A DNA stretch of 64,000 nucleotides from Actinopolyspora lacussalsi subsp. righensis (GTDB taxonomy: Bacteria; Actinomycetota; Actinomycetes; Mycobacteriales; Pseudonocardiaceae): contig NZ_FPAT01000002.1 of NCBI RefSeq assembly GCF_900116555.1, positions 124,001 to 188,000 on the forward strand. The letters run 5' to 3'. The notes under the pieces are model-generated. The model had not been told where the DNA came from and did not search any database. It worked only from the letters and a program-made list of their open reading frames with translations. The position numbers were made by a program, and so were the translations under genes. Below are positions 37,474-46,513 of the stretch, piece after piece (position 1 is the stretch's first letter; each line of letters opens with the position of its first letter).

Positions 37474-38003
37474 ACTCACCCGGGGTCGGTGGAACCGATT
37501 CGATCACCGGTGTGCCGGGGCGGCCGTCGGGTGGAGCACCGTCACCCTGCCGTGTGAAGGGGTTTCGGGTGGGGTGGCGGCGATTTCTCGCGAAATCGCC
37601 GCTCACCTGATCGTGTCGCTCAAACCGTGTGTCGCTACCCGGGTACGGTGCGTGCTCTTCGGGATCATTGTGTCGAGTCGCAAGGGGCTTGCCTCGCCGT
37701 CCTGGGCGTAGCAGCCTCGAAAGTGTGACAGCAGTCACTGCCGAGAGGTGCTTTCGCGATGGTCCGGTTGCTCGGGCCGCTCGGCCGAAGCGGGCCGGGC
37801 GCTACCTCGTGCTCGTGGGCGTGCTCGTGCGCTCGGGAGTGCTCGCGAGCGGTCGCCGCCGCGCCGCGCCGCGGTTCGCCGTCCGTCGGTTCCCGCGCGG
37901 CGAAGCGTTCCCGTGGTTACGTGCCGAACCTTCCGAAGGAACCCCGAGGCGTCGTCCCCACGCGTGTCCGCACCATGCGGGCAGGCTCCGTGAAGGAGGC
38001 CCG
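37474..38003. other. 530-bp region upstream of the cox operon
   Basis: It holds the right copy of the 104-bp repeat (to 37600), then a GC-rich stretch that must carry the coxS promoter. A GTGAC-AGCA-GTCAC inverted repeat (37725-37738) is a candidate regulator site. No ORF is supported; frames here lack binding sites and family resemblance. Confidence 0.55.
37495..37600 (+). repeat. 104-bp direct repeat, right copy, with short hairpin copy 8
   Basis: Same orientation as the copy at 36280, offset 1,215 bp, one mismatch in 104. The hairpin (37581-37598) here has symmetrical outer GGC/GCC pairing. It begins 22 bp after the toxin stop codon. Confidence 0.95.
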
Positions 38004-38567
38004 ATGCCGCGCATAACCGTCGAGGTCGACGGAACCACCTATACCGACGAGGTACAGGCCAGAACGCTGCTCGTGCAGTACCTGCGTGATCAGCTCGGCA
38101 AGGTCGGCACCGTCGTCGGTTGCGACACAAGCAACTGTGGTGCCTGCACGGTCCATATGGACGGGAGCAGTGTGAAGTCCTGCTCGGTGCTGGCCGTGCA
38201 GGCCGACGGGCACGAGGTCACCACCGTCGAGTCCCTGTCCCGCGACGGGCAACTGCACCCGATGCAGCGGGCGTTCCACGACAACCACGCTCTGCAGTGC
38301 GGATTCTGCACGCCGGGAATGATCATGCAGGCGTTGGACCTGCTCGCCGAGAACCCCGACCCCGACGACGAGCAGATCCGCGAGGGGCTGGAGGGCAACC
38401 TCTGCCGGTGCACCGGCTACCAGAACATCGTGCGTGCCGTGCGTGATGCCTCCCAGCGGATGCGGGCAGGCGCGGGGCCCGCGATGGAACACTCCGGAGA
38501 GACTCCGGCCCCGCGCACCTCGACCGAACAGACCACCCAACAGCGGGTAGCCGGAGGACAGTCATGA
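38004..38567 (+). CDS. coxS: Molybdenum hydroxylase small subunit, 2x[2Fe-2S] (CoxS-like)
   Basis: A 187-residue iron-sulfur subunit. The first cluster is bound by C40, C45, C48 and C60 ([10 protein letters not shown]...C), the second by C99, C102, C134 and C136 (CGFCTPG...CRC). It passes electrons from the Mo site in CoxL to FAD in CoxM. The C-terminus has about 35 extra Thr/Glu/Gln-rich residues compared with the usual 155-165. ATG 38004 follows AAGGAGG by 4 bases. Its stop overlaps the coxL ATG, and the order S-L-M is a variant of the usual M-S-L. Confidence 0.95.
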   Translation: MPRITVEVDGTTYTDEVQARTLLVQYLRDQLGKVGTVVGCDTSNCGACTVHMDGSSVKSCSVLAVQADGHEVTTVESLSRDGQLHPMQRAFHDNHALQCGFCTPGMIMQALDLLAENPDPDDEQIREGLEGNLCRCTGYQNIVRAVRDASQRMRAGAGPAMEHSGETPAPRTSTEQTTQQRVAGGQS

Positions 38568-41032
38568 CCGCCACACCGGTGAGTCCCACCGAGTCGGAAC
38601 TCGGCCGTTCCCGCAAGCGCAAGGAAGACGCGCGCCTGGTCACCGGCAGAACGCGCTGGACGGACAACATGACCGTCCCCGGGATGCTGCACATGGCGGT
38701 GCTGCGCAGCCCGGTCGCGCACGCCCGCATCACCTCCGTCGACACCTCCGAGGCACGGCGCATGCCCGGCGTGCAGGCCGTGGTCACCGGTTCCGACATC
38801 GCCCAACGGCAGGGCAGCCTGCCGTGCGCCTGGCCGGTCACCGAGGACATGAAGGCCCCGCCCGCACCCGCCATGGCGGTGGACACCGTCAACTTCGCGG
38901 GCGAGGCGGTGGCCATGGTCGCCGCACGCAGCGCCGCCGAGGCACGCGACGCGCTCGACGCCATCGACATCGACTACGAGGACCTCGACGTGGTGCTCGA
39001 CATCGAGTCGGCCGCCCGGGACGACTCGCCGCTGGTGCACGAGGACCTCGGCACCAACCGCAACGCCACGTGGACCTTCGACTCGGCCGAGGCCGGGACC
39101 GGCGGTGACGTGGACGCGGCGCTGCGCGAGGCCGACATCCGGCTGGATCGCACCTTCCGGCAGCAGCGGCTGATCCCGGCCTTCATGGAGCCCCGTTCGG
39201 TGCTGGCCGATCCGACCGGCGAGCAGTACACGATGTACTCGGCCACGCAGGTTCCGCACATCCTGCGCACCATGCTCGCCATGACGCTGGGAACACCCGA
39301 GCAGAAGATCCGGGTGATCGCCCCCGACGTCGGCGGTGGATTCGGTGGCAAGCTCCAGGTCACGCCCGAAGAGATCCTGACCTTCCTGCTCGCCGAGCGA
39401 CTCGGACGGCCGGTCAAGTGGACCGAGTCCCGCTCGGAGACCATGGTGGCGGGTCACCACGGACGTGACCAGGTGCAGCGACTCTCGCTGGCGGCGCGCT
39501 CGGACGGCACCGTCACCGGTCTCGACGTGAAGCTGCTCGCCGACATGGGTGCCTACCTGCGGTTGGTCACCCCCGGGGTGCCGATACTCGGCGCGCTGAT
39601 GTTCAACGCGATCTACAAGTTCCCGGCCTACCGGTTCAGCTGCACCAACGTGTTCACCAACAAGACGCCGACCGACGCCTACCGCGGCGCGGGACGTCCG
39701 GAGGCGACCTTCGCCATCGAGCGCATGATGGACGAACTCGCGGCGGAGCTCGACATGGACCCGCTGGAGGTCCGCCGCAGGAACTGGATCGGCCACGACG
39801 AGTTCCCGTACACCACCGTCGCCGGGCTGACCTACGACTCGGGCAACTACGAGGTCGCCACCGACCGCGCGATGGAGATGTTCGGTTACCAGCAGCTGCG
39901 CGACGAGCAGCTGCGACGCAGGCAGTCCGACGACACCGTCCAGCTGGGTATCGGGATCTCCACCTTCACCGAGATGTGCGGGTTGGCTCCCTCCAGGGTG
40001 CTGGGGTCGTTGTCCTACGGGGCGGGCGGCTGGGAGAACTCCCAGGTGCGCGTGCTGCCCACCGGCAAGGTCGAGGTGGTCACGGGGACCTCGCCACACG
40101 GCCAGAGCCACGTGACCTCGTGGAGCCAGATCGTCGCCGACCGGCTGGGAGTGCCGTTCGACGACGTGGAGGTGCTGCACGGGGACACCCAGAGCTCACC
40201 GCGCGGGCTGGACACCTACGGGTCGCGCTCGCTCACGGTCGGCGGCATCGCCGCCGTGCACGCCGCCGACAAGGTGATCGACAAGGCCAGGCGGATCGCG
40301 GCGCACATGCTGGAGTGCTCCGAGGACGACCTCGACTTCGCCGGCGGCAGGTTCGCCGTGCGGGGGACCGACAAGGGCATGGCGATCACCGACGTGGCGC
40401 TGGCCGCGTTCACCGCGCACGACCTCCCCGAGGGCGTGGAGCCCAATCTGGACGCGGAGGCGAACTTCGACCCGGAGAACTTCTCGTTCCCGCACGGCAC
40501 GCACCTCTGCGCCGCGGAGGTGGACACCGGGACCGGGGCGGTGCGGATCAGGTCGTACGTGTGCGTGGACGACGTGGGCAGCGTGGTCAACCCGATGATC
40601 GTGGAGGGGCAGGTGCACGGCGGCCTCGCGCAGGGCATCGCCCAGGCCCTGTACGAGGAGGCCGTCTACGACGACGACGGCACGCTGACCACGGCCACCT
40701 TCGCCGACTACCTGGTGCCCTCGGCGGTGGATCTGCCGGAGTTCCACACCGACCGCACCGAGACCGACGCCACCTCGAACCCGCTGGGTGTGAAGGGGGT
40801 CGGTGAGGCGGGCACCATCGCGTCGACCCCGGCGGTGGTCAACGCCGTGGTCGACGCACTCCGCCACTACGGAGTGAACGACGTGCGGATGCCGTGCTCA
40901 CCGCAGCGGGTCTGGCGCGCGCTGGCCGGTGCCCGAGCCGGTTCCTCGACCGGGTCGGAGTCCGGCGGCGGACTCGGATCGATCGACAGCGGTGGCGGTT
41001 TCGCCACCGGAGCGAGCGGAGGTGCGCGGTGA
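38564..41032 (+). CDS. coxL: Molybdenum hydroxylase large subunit, form II CoxL-like
   Basis: An 822-residue xanthine-oxidase-family Mo-binding subunit. The active-site loop reads AYRGAGR (372-378), the signature of form II (putative) CO dehydrogenases; true form I enzymes have AYXCSFR. The catalytic Glu is E748 in GVGEAG. Other family segments are [28 protein letters not shown] and [14 protein letters not shown]. The C-terminus has a Gly/Ser-rich tail. The substrate cannot be told: form II enzymes have uncertain CO activity and may oxidise other aldehydes or heterocycles. It overlaps coxS and coxM by 4 bases each, in one operon. Confidence 0.93.
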   Translation: MTATPVSPTESELGRSRKRKEDARLVTGRTRWTDNMTVPGMLHMAVLRSPVAHARITSVDTSEARRMPGVQAVVTGSDIAQRQGSLPCAWPVTEDMKAPPAPAMAVDTVNFAGEAVAMVAARSAAEARDALDAIDIDYEDLDVVLDIESAARDDSPLVHEDLGTNRNATWTFDSAEAGTGGDVDAALREADIRLDRTFRQQRLIPAFMEPRSVLADPTGEQYTMYSATQVPHILRTMLAMTLGTPEQKIRVIAPDVGGGFGGKLQVTPEEILTFLLAERLGRPVKWTESRSETMVAGHHGRDQVQRLSLAARSDGTVTGLDVKLLADMGAYLRLVTPGVPILGALMFNAIYKFPAYRFSCTNVFTNKTPTDAYRGAGRPEATFAIERMMDELAAELDMDPLEVRRRNWIGHDEFPYTTVAGLTYDSGNYEVATDRAMEMFGYQQLRDEQLRRRQSDDTVQLGIGISTFTEMCGLAPSRVLGSLSYGAGGWENSQVRVLPTGKVEVVTGTSPHGQSHVTSWSQIVADRLGVPFDDVEVLHGDTQSSPRGLDTYGSRSLTVGGIAAVHAADKVIDKARRIAAHMLECSEDDLDFAGGRFAVRGTDKGMAITDVALAAFTAHDLPEGVEPNLDAEANFDPENFSFPHGTHLCAAEVDTGTGAVRIRSYVCVDDVGSVVNPMIVEGQVHGGLAQGIAQALYEEAVYDDDGTLTTATFADYLVPSAVDLPEFHTDRTETDATSNPLGVKGVGEAGTIASTPAVVNAVVDALRHYGVNDVRMPCSPQRVWRALAGARAGSSTGSESGGGLGSIDSGGGFATGASGGAR

Positions 41033-41883
41033 TTCCAGCCGAGTTCGAGTACGTGGCACCGTCCACGGTGGAGGAAGCGGTACGGACGCTGGACCGGGCG
41101 GGCGACGACGCCAAGGTACTGGCGGGCGGCCAGAGCCTGTTGTCGGTGCTGCGGATGCGGATGGCCGACCCCGGCCTTGTCGTCGACCTCGGTGGGATTC
41201 CCGAGACGAAGGGGGTTCGCGAGGACGGTGACGCGCTGGTGATCGGGGCGATGACCAGCCATCACGAGGTGATGCGTTCCGACCTGGTGCGACAGCACGC
41301 CGAACTGGTGGCGCTGGCCACCCGTACCGTGGCCGATCCGCAGGTGCGCCATCGCGGCACCTTCGGCGGTTCGCTGGTCCACGCGGATCCGGCGGGTGAT
41401 CTGCCCGCTCCCGTACTGGCTATGGACGCGGAGATGGTGATCGCAGGGCCGGGCGGCAGGCGGACCGTGCCCGCGGCCGAGTTCTTCGTGGACTACTTCA
41501 CCACCGCGCTGGAGGCCAACGAGGTGCTGGTCGAGGTGCGGCTACCCAAGTACACGGGTTGGCGGGCGCACTACGAGAAGTTCAACCGTGTCGCCCAGGC
41601 GTGGTCGGTGGTGGGAGTGGCGGCCACCCTCCTGGTGCGGGACGGAACCGTGGCACAGGCACGGGTGGGGTTGACGAACATGGGCGCCACGCCGGTGCGG
41701 GCACGCGGGGTGGAGCAGGCCCTGCTCGGCTCCCCGCCCAGTGGGGAGGCCATCCGGCAGGCGGCCGCGCACGCCACGGAAGGCACCCAGGCCGGCAGCG
41801 ACGCCAGCGCGGAGGCCGACTACCGCGAACACCTCGCCGAGGTGCTGACCGGCAGGGCGCTGGCTACGGCGGCCGGTGGGTAG
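41029..41883 (+). CDS. coxM: Molybdenum hydroxylase FAD subunit (CoxM-like)
   Basis: A 284-residue FAD-binding subunit. It begins [18 protein letters not shown] and shows the two FAD pyrophosphate motifs AGGQSLLSVLRMRM and the TFGGSLVHADPAGD segment, then the CO_deh_flav_C domain (KYTGWRAHYEKFNRVAQAWSVVGVAA). It accepts electrons from CoxS and passes them to an acceptor. GTG 41029 overlaps the coxL stop by 4 bases. The gene ends 123 bp before coxG. Confidence 0.95.
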   Translation: MIPAEFEYVAPSTVEEAVRTLDRAGDDAKVLAGGQSLLSVLRMRMADPGLVVDLGGIPETKGVREDGDALVIGAMTSHHEVMRSDLVRQHAELVALATRTVADPQVRHRGTFGGSLVHADPAGDLPAPVLAMDAEMVIAGPGGRRTVPAAEFFVDYFTTALEANEVLVEVRLPKYTGWRAHYEKFNRVAQAWSVVGVAATLLVRDGTVAQARVGLTNMGATPVRARGVEQALLGSPPSGEAIRQAAAHATEGTQAGSDASAEADYREHLAEVLTGRALATAAGG

Positions 41884-42006
41884 ACGCTGCTGTTCGGTTC
41901 GACGTGGGGGGCTCCGGATCGCGGGACCCGAGCCCCCACCGTTCGGCACCTTCCCGGCGCGCGGCCCAACGGTTCGTAACCGGAAGTGATACGAGTAGGA
42001 GGAGCA

Positions 42007-42978
42007 GTGCGACTCGAACACGAATTCACCGTCCCGGTTCCGGCCGATGTCGCGTGGCCGGAGTTGCTCGATCCCGAACGGGTGGCCCCCTGCATGCCGG
42101 GAGCCACCCTGAAAAGCGCCGAGGGTGAGGAGTTCGCCGGCTCGGTGAAGGTGAAGCTGGGACCGGTGTCGCTGATGTACAAGGGAAACGGCAGTTTCAC
42201 CGAGGTCGATCACGAGGAGCGCCGCGCCGTCATCGAGGCGAGCGGCAAGGACTCGCGTGGCAACGGTACGGCCTCGGCGACCGTCACGGCCCGGCTCGCT
42301 TCGGAGGGAACGAGCACGAGAGTCCGTGTGGACACCGATCTGAAGGTCACCGGCAAACCCGCACAGCTGGGCCGCGGGCTGATCTCCGACGTCGCGCAGA
42401 AGCTCATCGACCAGTTCGCGGAGTGCCTGGCGGGCAGACTCACCGGAAGCGGGTCGGAGGCAGCCGCGGGGCAGGAGGCAGCCGCGGGGGAGGAGGCAGC
42501 CGCGGGGGAGAGCGCCGCGCGGCAGGGCACCGAGGGCTCGAGCACCGCGGCGAGCTCTTCGGAGCCCTCGCAACAGCGGTCCGCGGCGCAGCCGGGTGCT
42601 TCCACTCCGGTCGGCCCCGCCGGAAACGGTTCCGGTCCCACCGCGTCGAACGACGGCGATCGGACCACCGCGAGTCCCGCTTCCGGTTCCGCCACCGGGG
42701 AAACGAGCGGTGGTGCCTCGACACCGGCCGGGACCGGACCCGGCTGGAAGGTCACCGAGGCGGAGAGCGGGGAGAGCTCCCGCTCGACCGCCCGGTTATC
42801 GGCGGTGCGCTCGGGCGATACGGGAGCGGCGGCCACGAGCGAGTCGAACGATGCCGTGGATCTGCTGGGCACGGCGGGTATGCCCGTGCTGAAGCGGGCC
42901 GCTCCGGTGGTCGCCGGGCTGGCGGCGTTGACCGTGTTGTTCGTGCTGCTCCGCAGGAGAGCCCGTCGCGCCGGGTGA
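42007..42978 (+). CDS. coxG: CoxG-like SRPBCC protein with C-terminal membrane anchor
   Basis: A 323-residue protein. The N-terminal half (1-150) is an SRPBCC/CoxG domain (MRLEHEFTVPVPADVAWPELLDPERVAPCMPGATL, FAGSVKVKLGPVSLMYKG). A low-complexity Ala/Glu/Ser/Thr-rich linker follows, then one C-terminal transmembrane helix (LAALTVLFVLLRRRARRAG). CoxG in Oligotropha is thought to tether CO dehydrogenase to the membrane; this layout fits. The linker has three near-perfect 18-bp tandem units (AAAGxE repeats) at about 42463-42516. GTG 42007 follows AGGAGGAG. Confidence 0.88.
   Translation: MRLEHEFTVPVPADVAWPELLDPERVAPCMPGATLKSAEGEEFAGSVKVKLGPVSLMYKGNGSFTEVDHEERRAVIEASGKDSRGNGTASATVTARLASEGTSTRVRVDTDLKVTGKPAQLGRGLISDVAQKLIDQFAECLAGRLTGSGSEAAAGQEAAAGEEAAAGESAARQGTEGSSTAASSSEPSQQRSAAQPGASTPVGPAGNGSGPTASNDGDRTTASPASGSATGETSGGASTPAGTGPGWKVTEAESGESSRSTARLSAVRSGDTGAAATSESNDAVDLLGTAGMPVLKRAAPVVAGLAALTVLFVLLRRRARRAG
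42463..42516 (+). repeat. 18-bp in-frame tandem repeat in coxG
   Basis: Three successive units encoding A-A-A-G-(Q/E)-E (GAGGCAGCCGCGGGGCAG and two near copies). The unit length is a multiple of three, so copy-number change would keep the frame and vary the membrane linker. Confidence 0.8.
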
Positions 42979-43159
42979 ACCGGGAGCGCGGCTGTCGAGC
43001 TGTCGTTCCGAGCACTGGATCGAAGGTCGGGACCGTTCCGGTCGCGGCCGTCTTGCGGGACGTTCCCCGGCTTTCGCGGCGGGCCGAGTTCGGCCGGGCC
43101 ACCCGGGAGATCCGGACGCGCCCGACCGAACCGGCGGTTTCCCGCTGGTTCCCGAGGTC

Positions 43160-44524
43160 CTACTGGTTACCGGAGCCGTCCTCACCGAGCAGTGAGTCCG
43201 CGATGCCGTTGGCGTTGCCGAGCGCACGCATCGCCTCGTCCGCATAGGCCTCGCCCCGACCGCCCTCGGAGCCCGCGCCCTGCTGGGAGTGGCCGGCCGT
43301 GAACGCCTCCGAAGTCAGCTTCGGCAGCAGCTGCGACAGCAGCAGGGTGGACAGTCCCGACTGCTCACCCCCACCACCACGCACGACCACGGGACGCGGT
43401 GCCCGTTCGGCGAGCCTGGCACCCACCTCCAGCCTGCGGCGAGCCAGTTCGTAGTGCAGCACCGCCCGGTTGTCGCGGTAGGACTGGCCCAGCCGCTGCC
43501 TGGACTTCGCCTCGTTCTGCGCCTCGGTCAGCGTCGCCCTGCCGCGCGCCTCGATCTCCCACTGCGCCCGCTGCGCCTCGGTCTCCTGCTCCTCCAGCTG
43601 CCTGGCGACATCGCGCCGAGCCTGGTTGCGGGACGCTTTCACCTCGACGAGTTTGGCGTCGCGGGTCTTCTTGGCGCGCTCGATCTCCATCAGCAGGTTG
43701 TCGATCCGACGCTTGCGGGTCAGCTCCCACTCCCGCTCGTAGGCGCTGAGTTCCTTGGCGACCCGTTCCCGGGTGGCGAGGTGCTGCTGGTACTGGTCCG
43801 GTAGCTGCACGTCCGGGATGTTGGCGCCGAGGATGCTCACCCCGTACTTGTTGAGCTGCCGGTTCAGCGTCGCCTGCATGTCCTCGACGTCGCTGCCGCG
43901 CAGTTCGTAGGCCTCCTCGGTGTGCACCTGCCTGCCGCGCTGCCGGATCGCGTCCTGCACCGCGCTGGACAGCACCACGTCGAAATTGCCCGCACCGATG
44001 GTGCGCACGAAGTCGATCGGATTGTCGATGCGGAACTTCAGGAAGAACTCGATCGCCTTCAACGGCACGTCCTCGGAGGTGGGGCAGGCCGCGACGGGAG
44101 CGTTGTACGGGATCTCGGTGGTGGTGTCGACGACGAACTCCACCTTGTCCCAGGGCCACCACAGGTAGTGCCGACCGGGGGAGAGGGTGCCGGTGAACGC
44201 GCCGTAGCGACTGCGGATGCCGGTGGTGCCCTGCTCGATCTCCACGATCGAAGCACGCCACAACGCGATCGCGGCGAGCACCAGCGCCAGGGCAGCGGCG
44301 ATCCCCGTGGACACGGCGACCACGCCGCCGCTGAACGCCGCCGTGCCCGCGAGGTAGAGCGCCACGAACAGCAGCGCGACCCAGCCGACGCTCCGGCCGT
44401 CCTTCGGGATCACCACGGGGACGAGCCTGCCCTCGTCGCCGCCACGAATGAGCTCGCGGACCTTCGACCACGGCGCGACCACATCGGTGATCTTGGAAAA
44501 ACCGCGTTGTTGGGTGGACATCAC
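43160..44524 (-). CDS. SPFH/Band 7 domain protein B
   Basis: A 454-residue membrane-anchored SPFH protein, second gene of the pair. Two hydrophobic helices lie at about 45-90. The SPFH domain follows (VEIEQGTTGIRSRYGAFTGTLSPGRHYLWWPWDKVEFVVDT through the NPIDFVRTIG block), then a long charged helical region typical of flotillin/HflK-type coiled coils (about 245-385), and a Gly/Ser-rich tail. Such proteins form large rings or microdomains that organise membrane proteins and proteases. It overlaps gene A by 4 bases and likely forms a hetero-oligomer with it. Confidence 0.85.
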   Translation of the reverse strand: MMSTQQRGFSKITDVVAPWSKVRELIRGGDEGRLVPVVIPKDGRSVGWVALLFVALYLAGTAAFSGGVVAVSTGIAAALALVLAAIALWRASIVEIEQGTTGIRSRYGAFTGTLSPGRHYLWWPWDKVEFVVDTTTEIPYNAPVAACPTSEDVPLKAIEFFLKFRIDNPIDFVRTIGAGNFDVVLSSAVQDAIRQRGRQVHTEEAYELRGSDVEDMQATLNRQLNKYGVSILGANIPDVQLPDQYQQHLATRERVAKELSAYEREWELTRKRRIDNLLMEIERAKKTRDAKLVEVKASRNQARRDVARQLEEQETEAQRAQWEIEARGRATLTEAQNEAKSRQRLGQSYRDNRAVLHYELARRRLEVGARLAERAPRPVVVRGGGGEQSGLSTLLLSQLLPKLTSEAFTAGHSQQGAGSEGGRGEAYADEAMRALGNANGIADSLLGEDGSGNQ

Positions 44525-46182
44525 AGCTCACCTGCCTGCTGTTGTTCGCCGTCCCGAGTCTCGCCGTCGCGAATCTCGTCGGTGGGGGTCCCGGCGGTGC
44601 CGTCCGGATCCGGTCCGGTCGCGGGCGGTGTCGGAGCGTCCGCCACGTCGGTGAATTCCGCCGCCGTCTCCGCCTCGGGCGATTCGGTGTGTCCACCCGC
44701 CGCCAGCAGTTGCTCGATCTCGGCCTCACGACCGCTGATGCGTTCCCGGATCGCTTCGGCGCGTTCCCGGATCGCGGCCACATCCGATTCGGACAGTCCC
44801 GCCGCGCCCTCGTGAATGCCCAGCATCCGGCGTGCCGCGGCCGGGTAGTCGATGTCGTCCTGGTCGCCGAGCGAGACGAGCACCGGCAGGTGCTCCGCCA
44901 GACTCTCCAGCTTGTCCAGCACGTCCTTCTCGTAGTGGTATTCCAGGATCTCCGGATTGTTCGCGGCGCTCACCGCACGGATGTCCAGCGCCTGCGCCTC
45001 CAGTAGCGCGGAGTTGGCGTTGGCGGTGCTCTCGGCTTCCACGAAGCGCTGCCGCGCCTGCGCCTTGGCGCGGTTGGTCTCCCGCTCCAGCGCGGTGTCC
45101 ATCTGCGCCTGGTAACTGGCGATCTCGGCCCTGATCCCGGACAGGCTCTCGTTCATCGAGGCCAGTTCCTTGTTCAGATCACCCTCGTCCTGCTCCTTGC
45201 GCAGGCTGAGCTCGTACTCGTAGGTGTAGGCGTCCTTGGCCATCCGCACCATCTCCGGTGCGGCGAGGTCGGCCCGGTACTGCTGGCTCGACGGTTCGGC
45301 GTGGGTGATGTTGGCGCTGGTCAGCCGTACGGCGGGCAGGAACTGCTCGTTCAGGCTGTCCAGCAGTTCCTGGGTGCTCTCCCCGACGAGGTCGTAGATG
45401 TCCTCCGCCCGCTGCTGGTAGATCAGACTTCGGGTGACCTCGCTGACCGCGTTGGACAGTTTGTCGGAGAAACCCGAGACGGCACCGAGCGCGAACATGA
45501 ACTGCGTCGGGTCCTCGATGCGGAACTGCAGGAACAGATCGACCGAGGCCTTGATGCCACCTCGAGTGGGTGCCTCGCTGATGGGGGCGTTGAACGGGTA
45601 CTCCCGCGTCGTGTTCAGCACGTAGCTGACCTTCTTGCGGGGGTCGAGCAGCACCGTGCGCCCCGGTCCGACGGTGCGGTCGAGCTTGCTGAACTTGGTG
45701 ATCATCGCCTGGCAGCCCTCCGGCACCATGACGACGCTGCGCCGTGCCCAGAGCAGTCCGGCCAGAATCACCAGCAGTGTCCAGATCTGCGGGCCGAACC
45801 AGGCCGTCCCCACGCCGGTCAACCGGGTCGCCACCAGACCGATCACCGCCAGGACAGCCAACCCCAGCACCGGGATCGCGAGGGCGGTGATCGCGTTGCG
45901 CTTGGGGATCACCACAGGGCAGATGACATTGACCCACTCCCCGTCGCCGCCCCGCTCCAGAGTGGTGTTGCTGACGATCGCACCGATCTCCTCCATCGGT
46001 GCGTTCCGCTGCTCTATTCTGGTACCCGCCGAGCTGCCCTGTTCCCGCGCGGAGAGGAAGTCACCTGGGTCGATCGCGAACCCGTCGTCGCCGCGCTCGG
46101 CGGCCTCACCGACCGTTTCGGACAGATCCTGTCCCTCGCTCACCGCGGACGTGGCTCGACGCCCGGCCGCTGCGATGGTCAT
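44521..46182 (-). CDS. SPFH/Band 7 domain protein A
   Basis: A 553-residue SPFH protein. A hydrophilic N-terminus of about 95 residues is followed by two transmembrane helices (about 97-147), an SPFH domain (VMVPEGCQAMITKFSKLDRTVGPGRTVLLDPRKKVSYVLNTTREYPFNAP, LFLQFRIEDPTQFMFALG), a long coiled-coil (about 320-420, ERETNRAKAQARQRFVEAESTANANS) and an acidic C-terminal tail. It overlaps the second SPFH gene by 4 bases. The two share the same layout and probably arose by duplication. A cluster of CGAAC/GTTCG inverted repeats lies upstream. Confidence 0.85.
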   Translation of the reverse strand: MTIAAAGRRATSAVSEGQDLSETVGEAAERGDDGFAIDPGDFLSAREQGSSAGTRIEQRNAPMEEIGAIVSNTTLERGGDGEWVNVICPVVIPKRNAITALAIPVLGLAVLAVIGLVATRLTGVGTAWFGPQIWTLLVILAGLLWARRSVVMVPEGCQAMITKFSKLDRTVGPGRTVLLDPRKKVSYVLNTTREYPFNAPISEAPTRGGIKASVDLFLQFRIEDPTQFMFALGAVSGFSDKLSNAVSEVTRSLIYQQRAEDIYDLVGESTQELLDSLNEQFLPAVRLTSANITHAEPSSQQYRADLAAPEMVRMAKDAYTYEYELSLRKEQDEGDLNKELASMNESLSGIRAEIASYQAQMDTALERETNRAKAQARQRFVEAESTANANSALLEAQALDIRAVSAANNPEILEYHYEKDVLDKLESLAEHLPVLVSLGDQDDIDYPAAARRMLGIHEGAAGLSESDVAAIRERAEAIRERISGREAEIEQLLAAGGHTESPEAETAAEFTDVADAPTPPATGPDPDGTAGTPTDEIRDGETRDGEQQQAGEL

Positions 46183-46513
46183 GCGCCTCGCTCCTTTTAG
46201 AGCTCATTGTCGAAAAACCGGTTCGAACGATCGCCGGCCACCGCGGGCCGGGCCGCTCGACCGAGTCCACGAACCGTTTCGAACGGATCGTTCGTGGTCA
46301 CGGAACCGTCCGCACTCGTAACTCGCGACAGCGATGTTCGGGGAACCGCCGAAATCCCGGTGCCGCCGTCGTGCGGTTGCCAGAGGTTATCGCACACGGC
46401 GGGAAACACGCGGCGATTTCGTCGTATCCGAACCGGGAATTCGATCCTTCCCGCCGTTTTCGCGTGTTTCGTCTCTTCCACGGAGGACTGTTTTTCCGCC
46501 GCCGCGAACTCGA
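46183..46513. other. 331-bp upstream region of the SPFH operon
   Basis: It holds a nested inverted repeat (46267-46297) and a separate GTTCGAAC at about 46223-46230, both with CGAAC/GTTCG halves. The rest up to the menC stop codon shows no ORF. Confidence 0.6.
46267..46297. promoter_or_regulatory. Operator-like nested palindrome upstream of SPFH operon
   Basis: Outer arms CCACGAAC (46267-46274) and GTTCGTGG (46290-46297) are perfect with a 15-base interior. Inside lies CCGTTTCGAACGG, itself an inverted repeat. Four CGAAC-type half sites occur within 80 bp counting the GTTCGAAC at 46223. It lies 85 bp upstream of the first SPFH start codon. A regulator binding site is inferred. Confidence 0.55.

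Noticed and set aside
38564..41032. Form I carbon monoxide dehydrogenase
   Set aside because: The active-site loop is AYRGAGR, not AYXCSFR; only the form II group is supported.
46273..46297. SOS box upstream of the SPFH operon
   Set aside because: GAAC and GTTC occur but with a 5-base spacer; actinobacterial LexA boxes need four. It is kept only as an unspecified operator.
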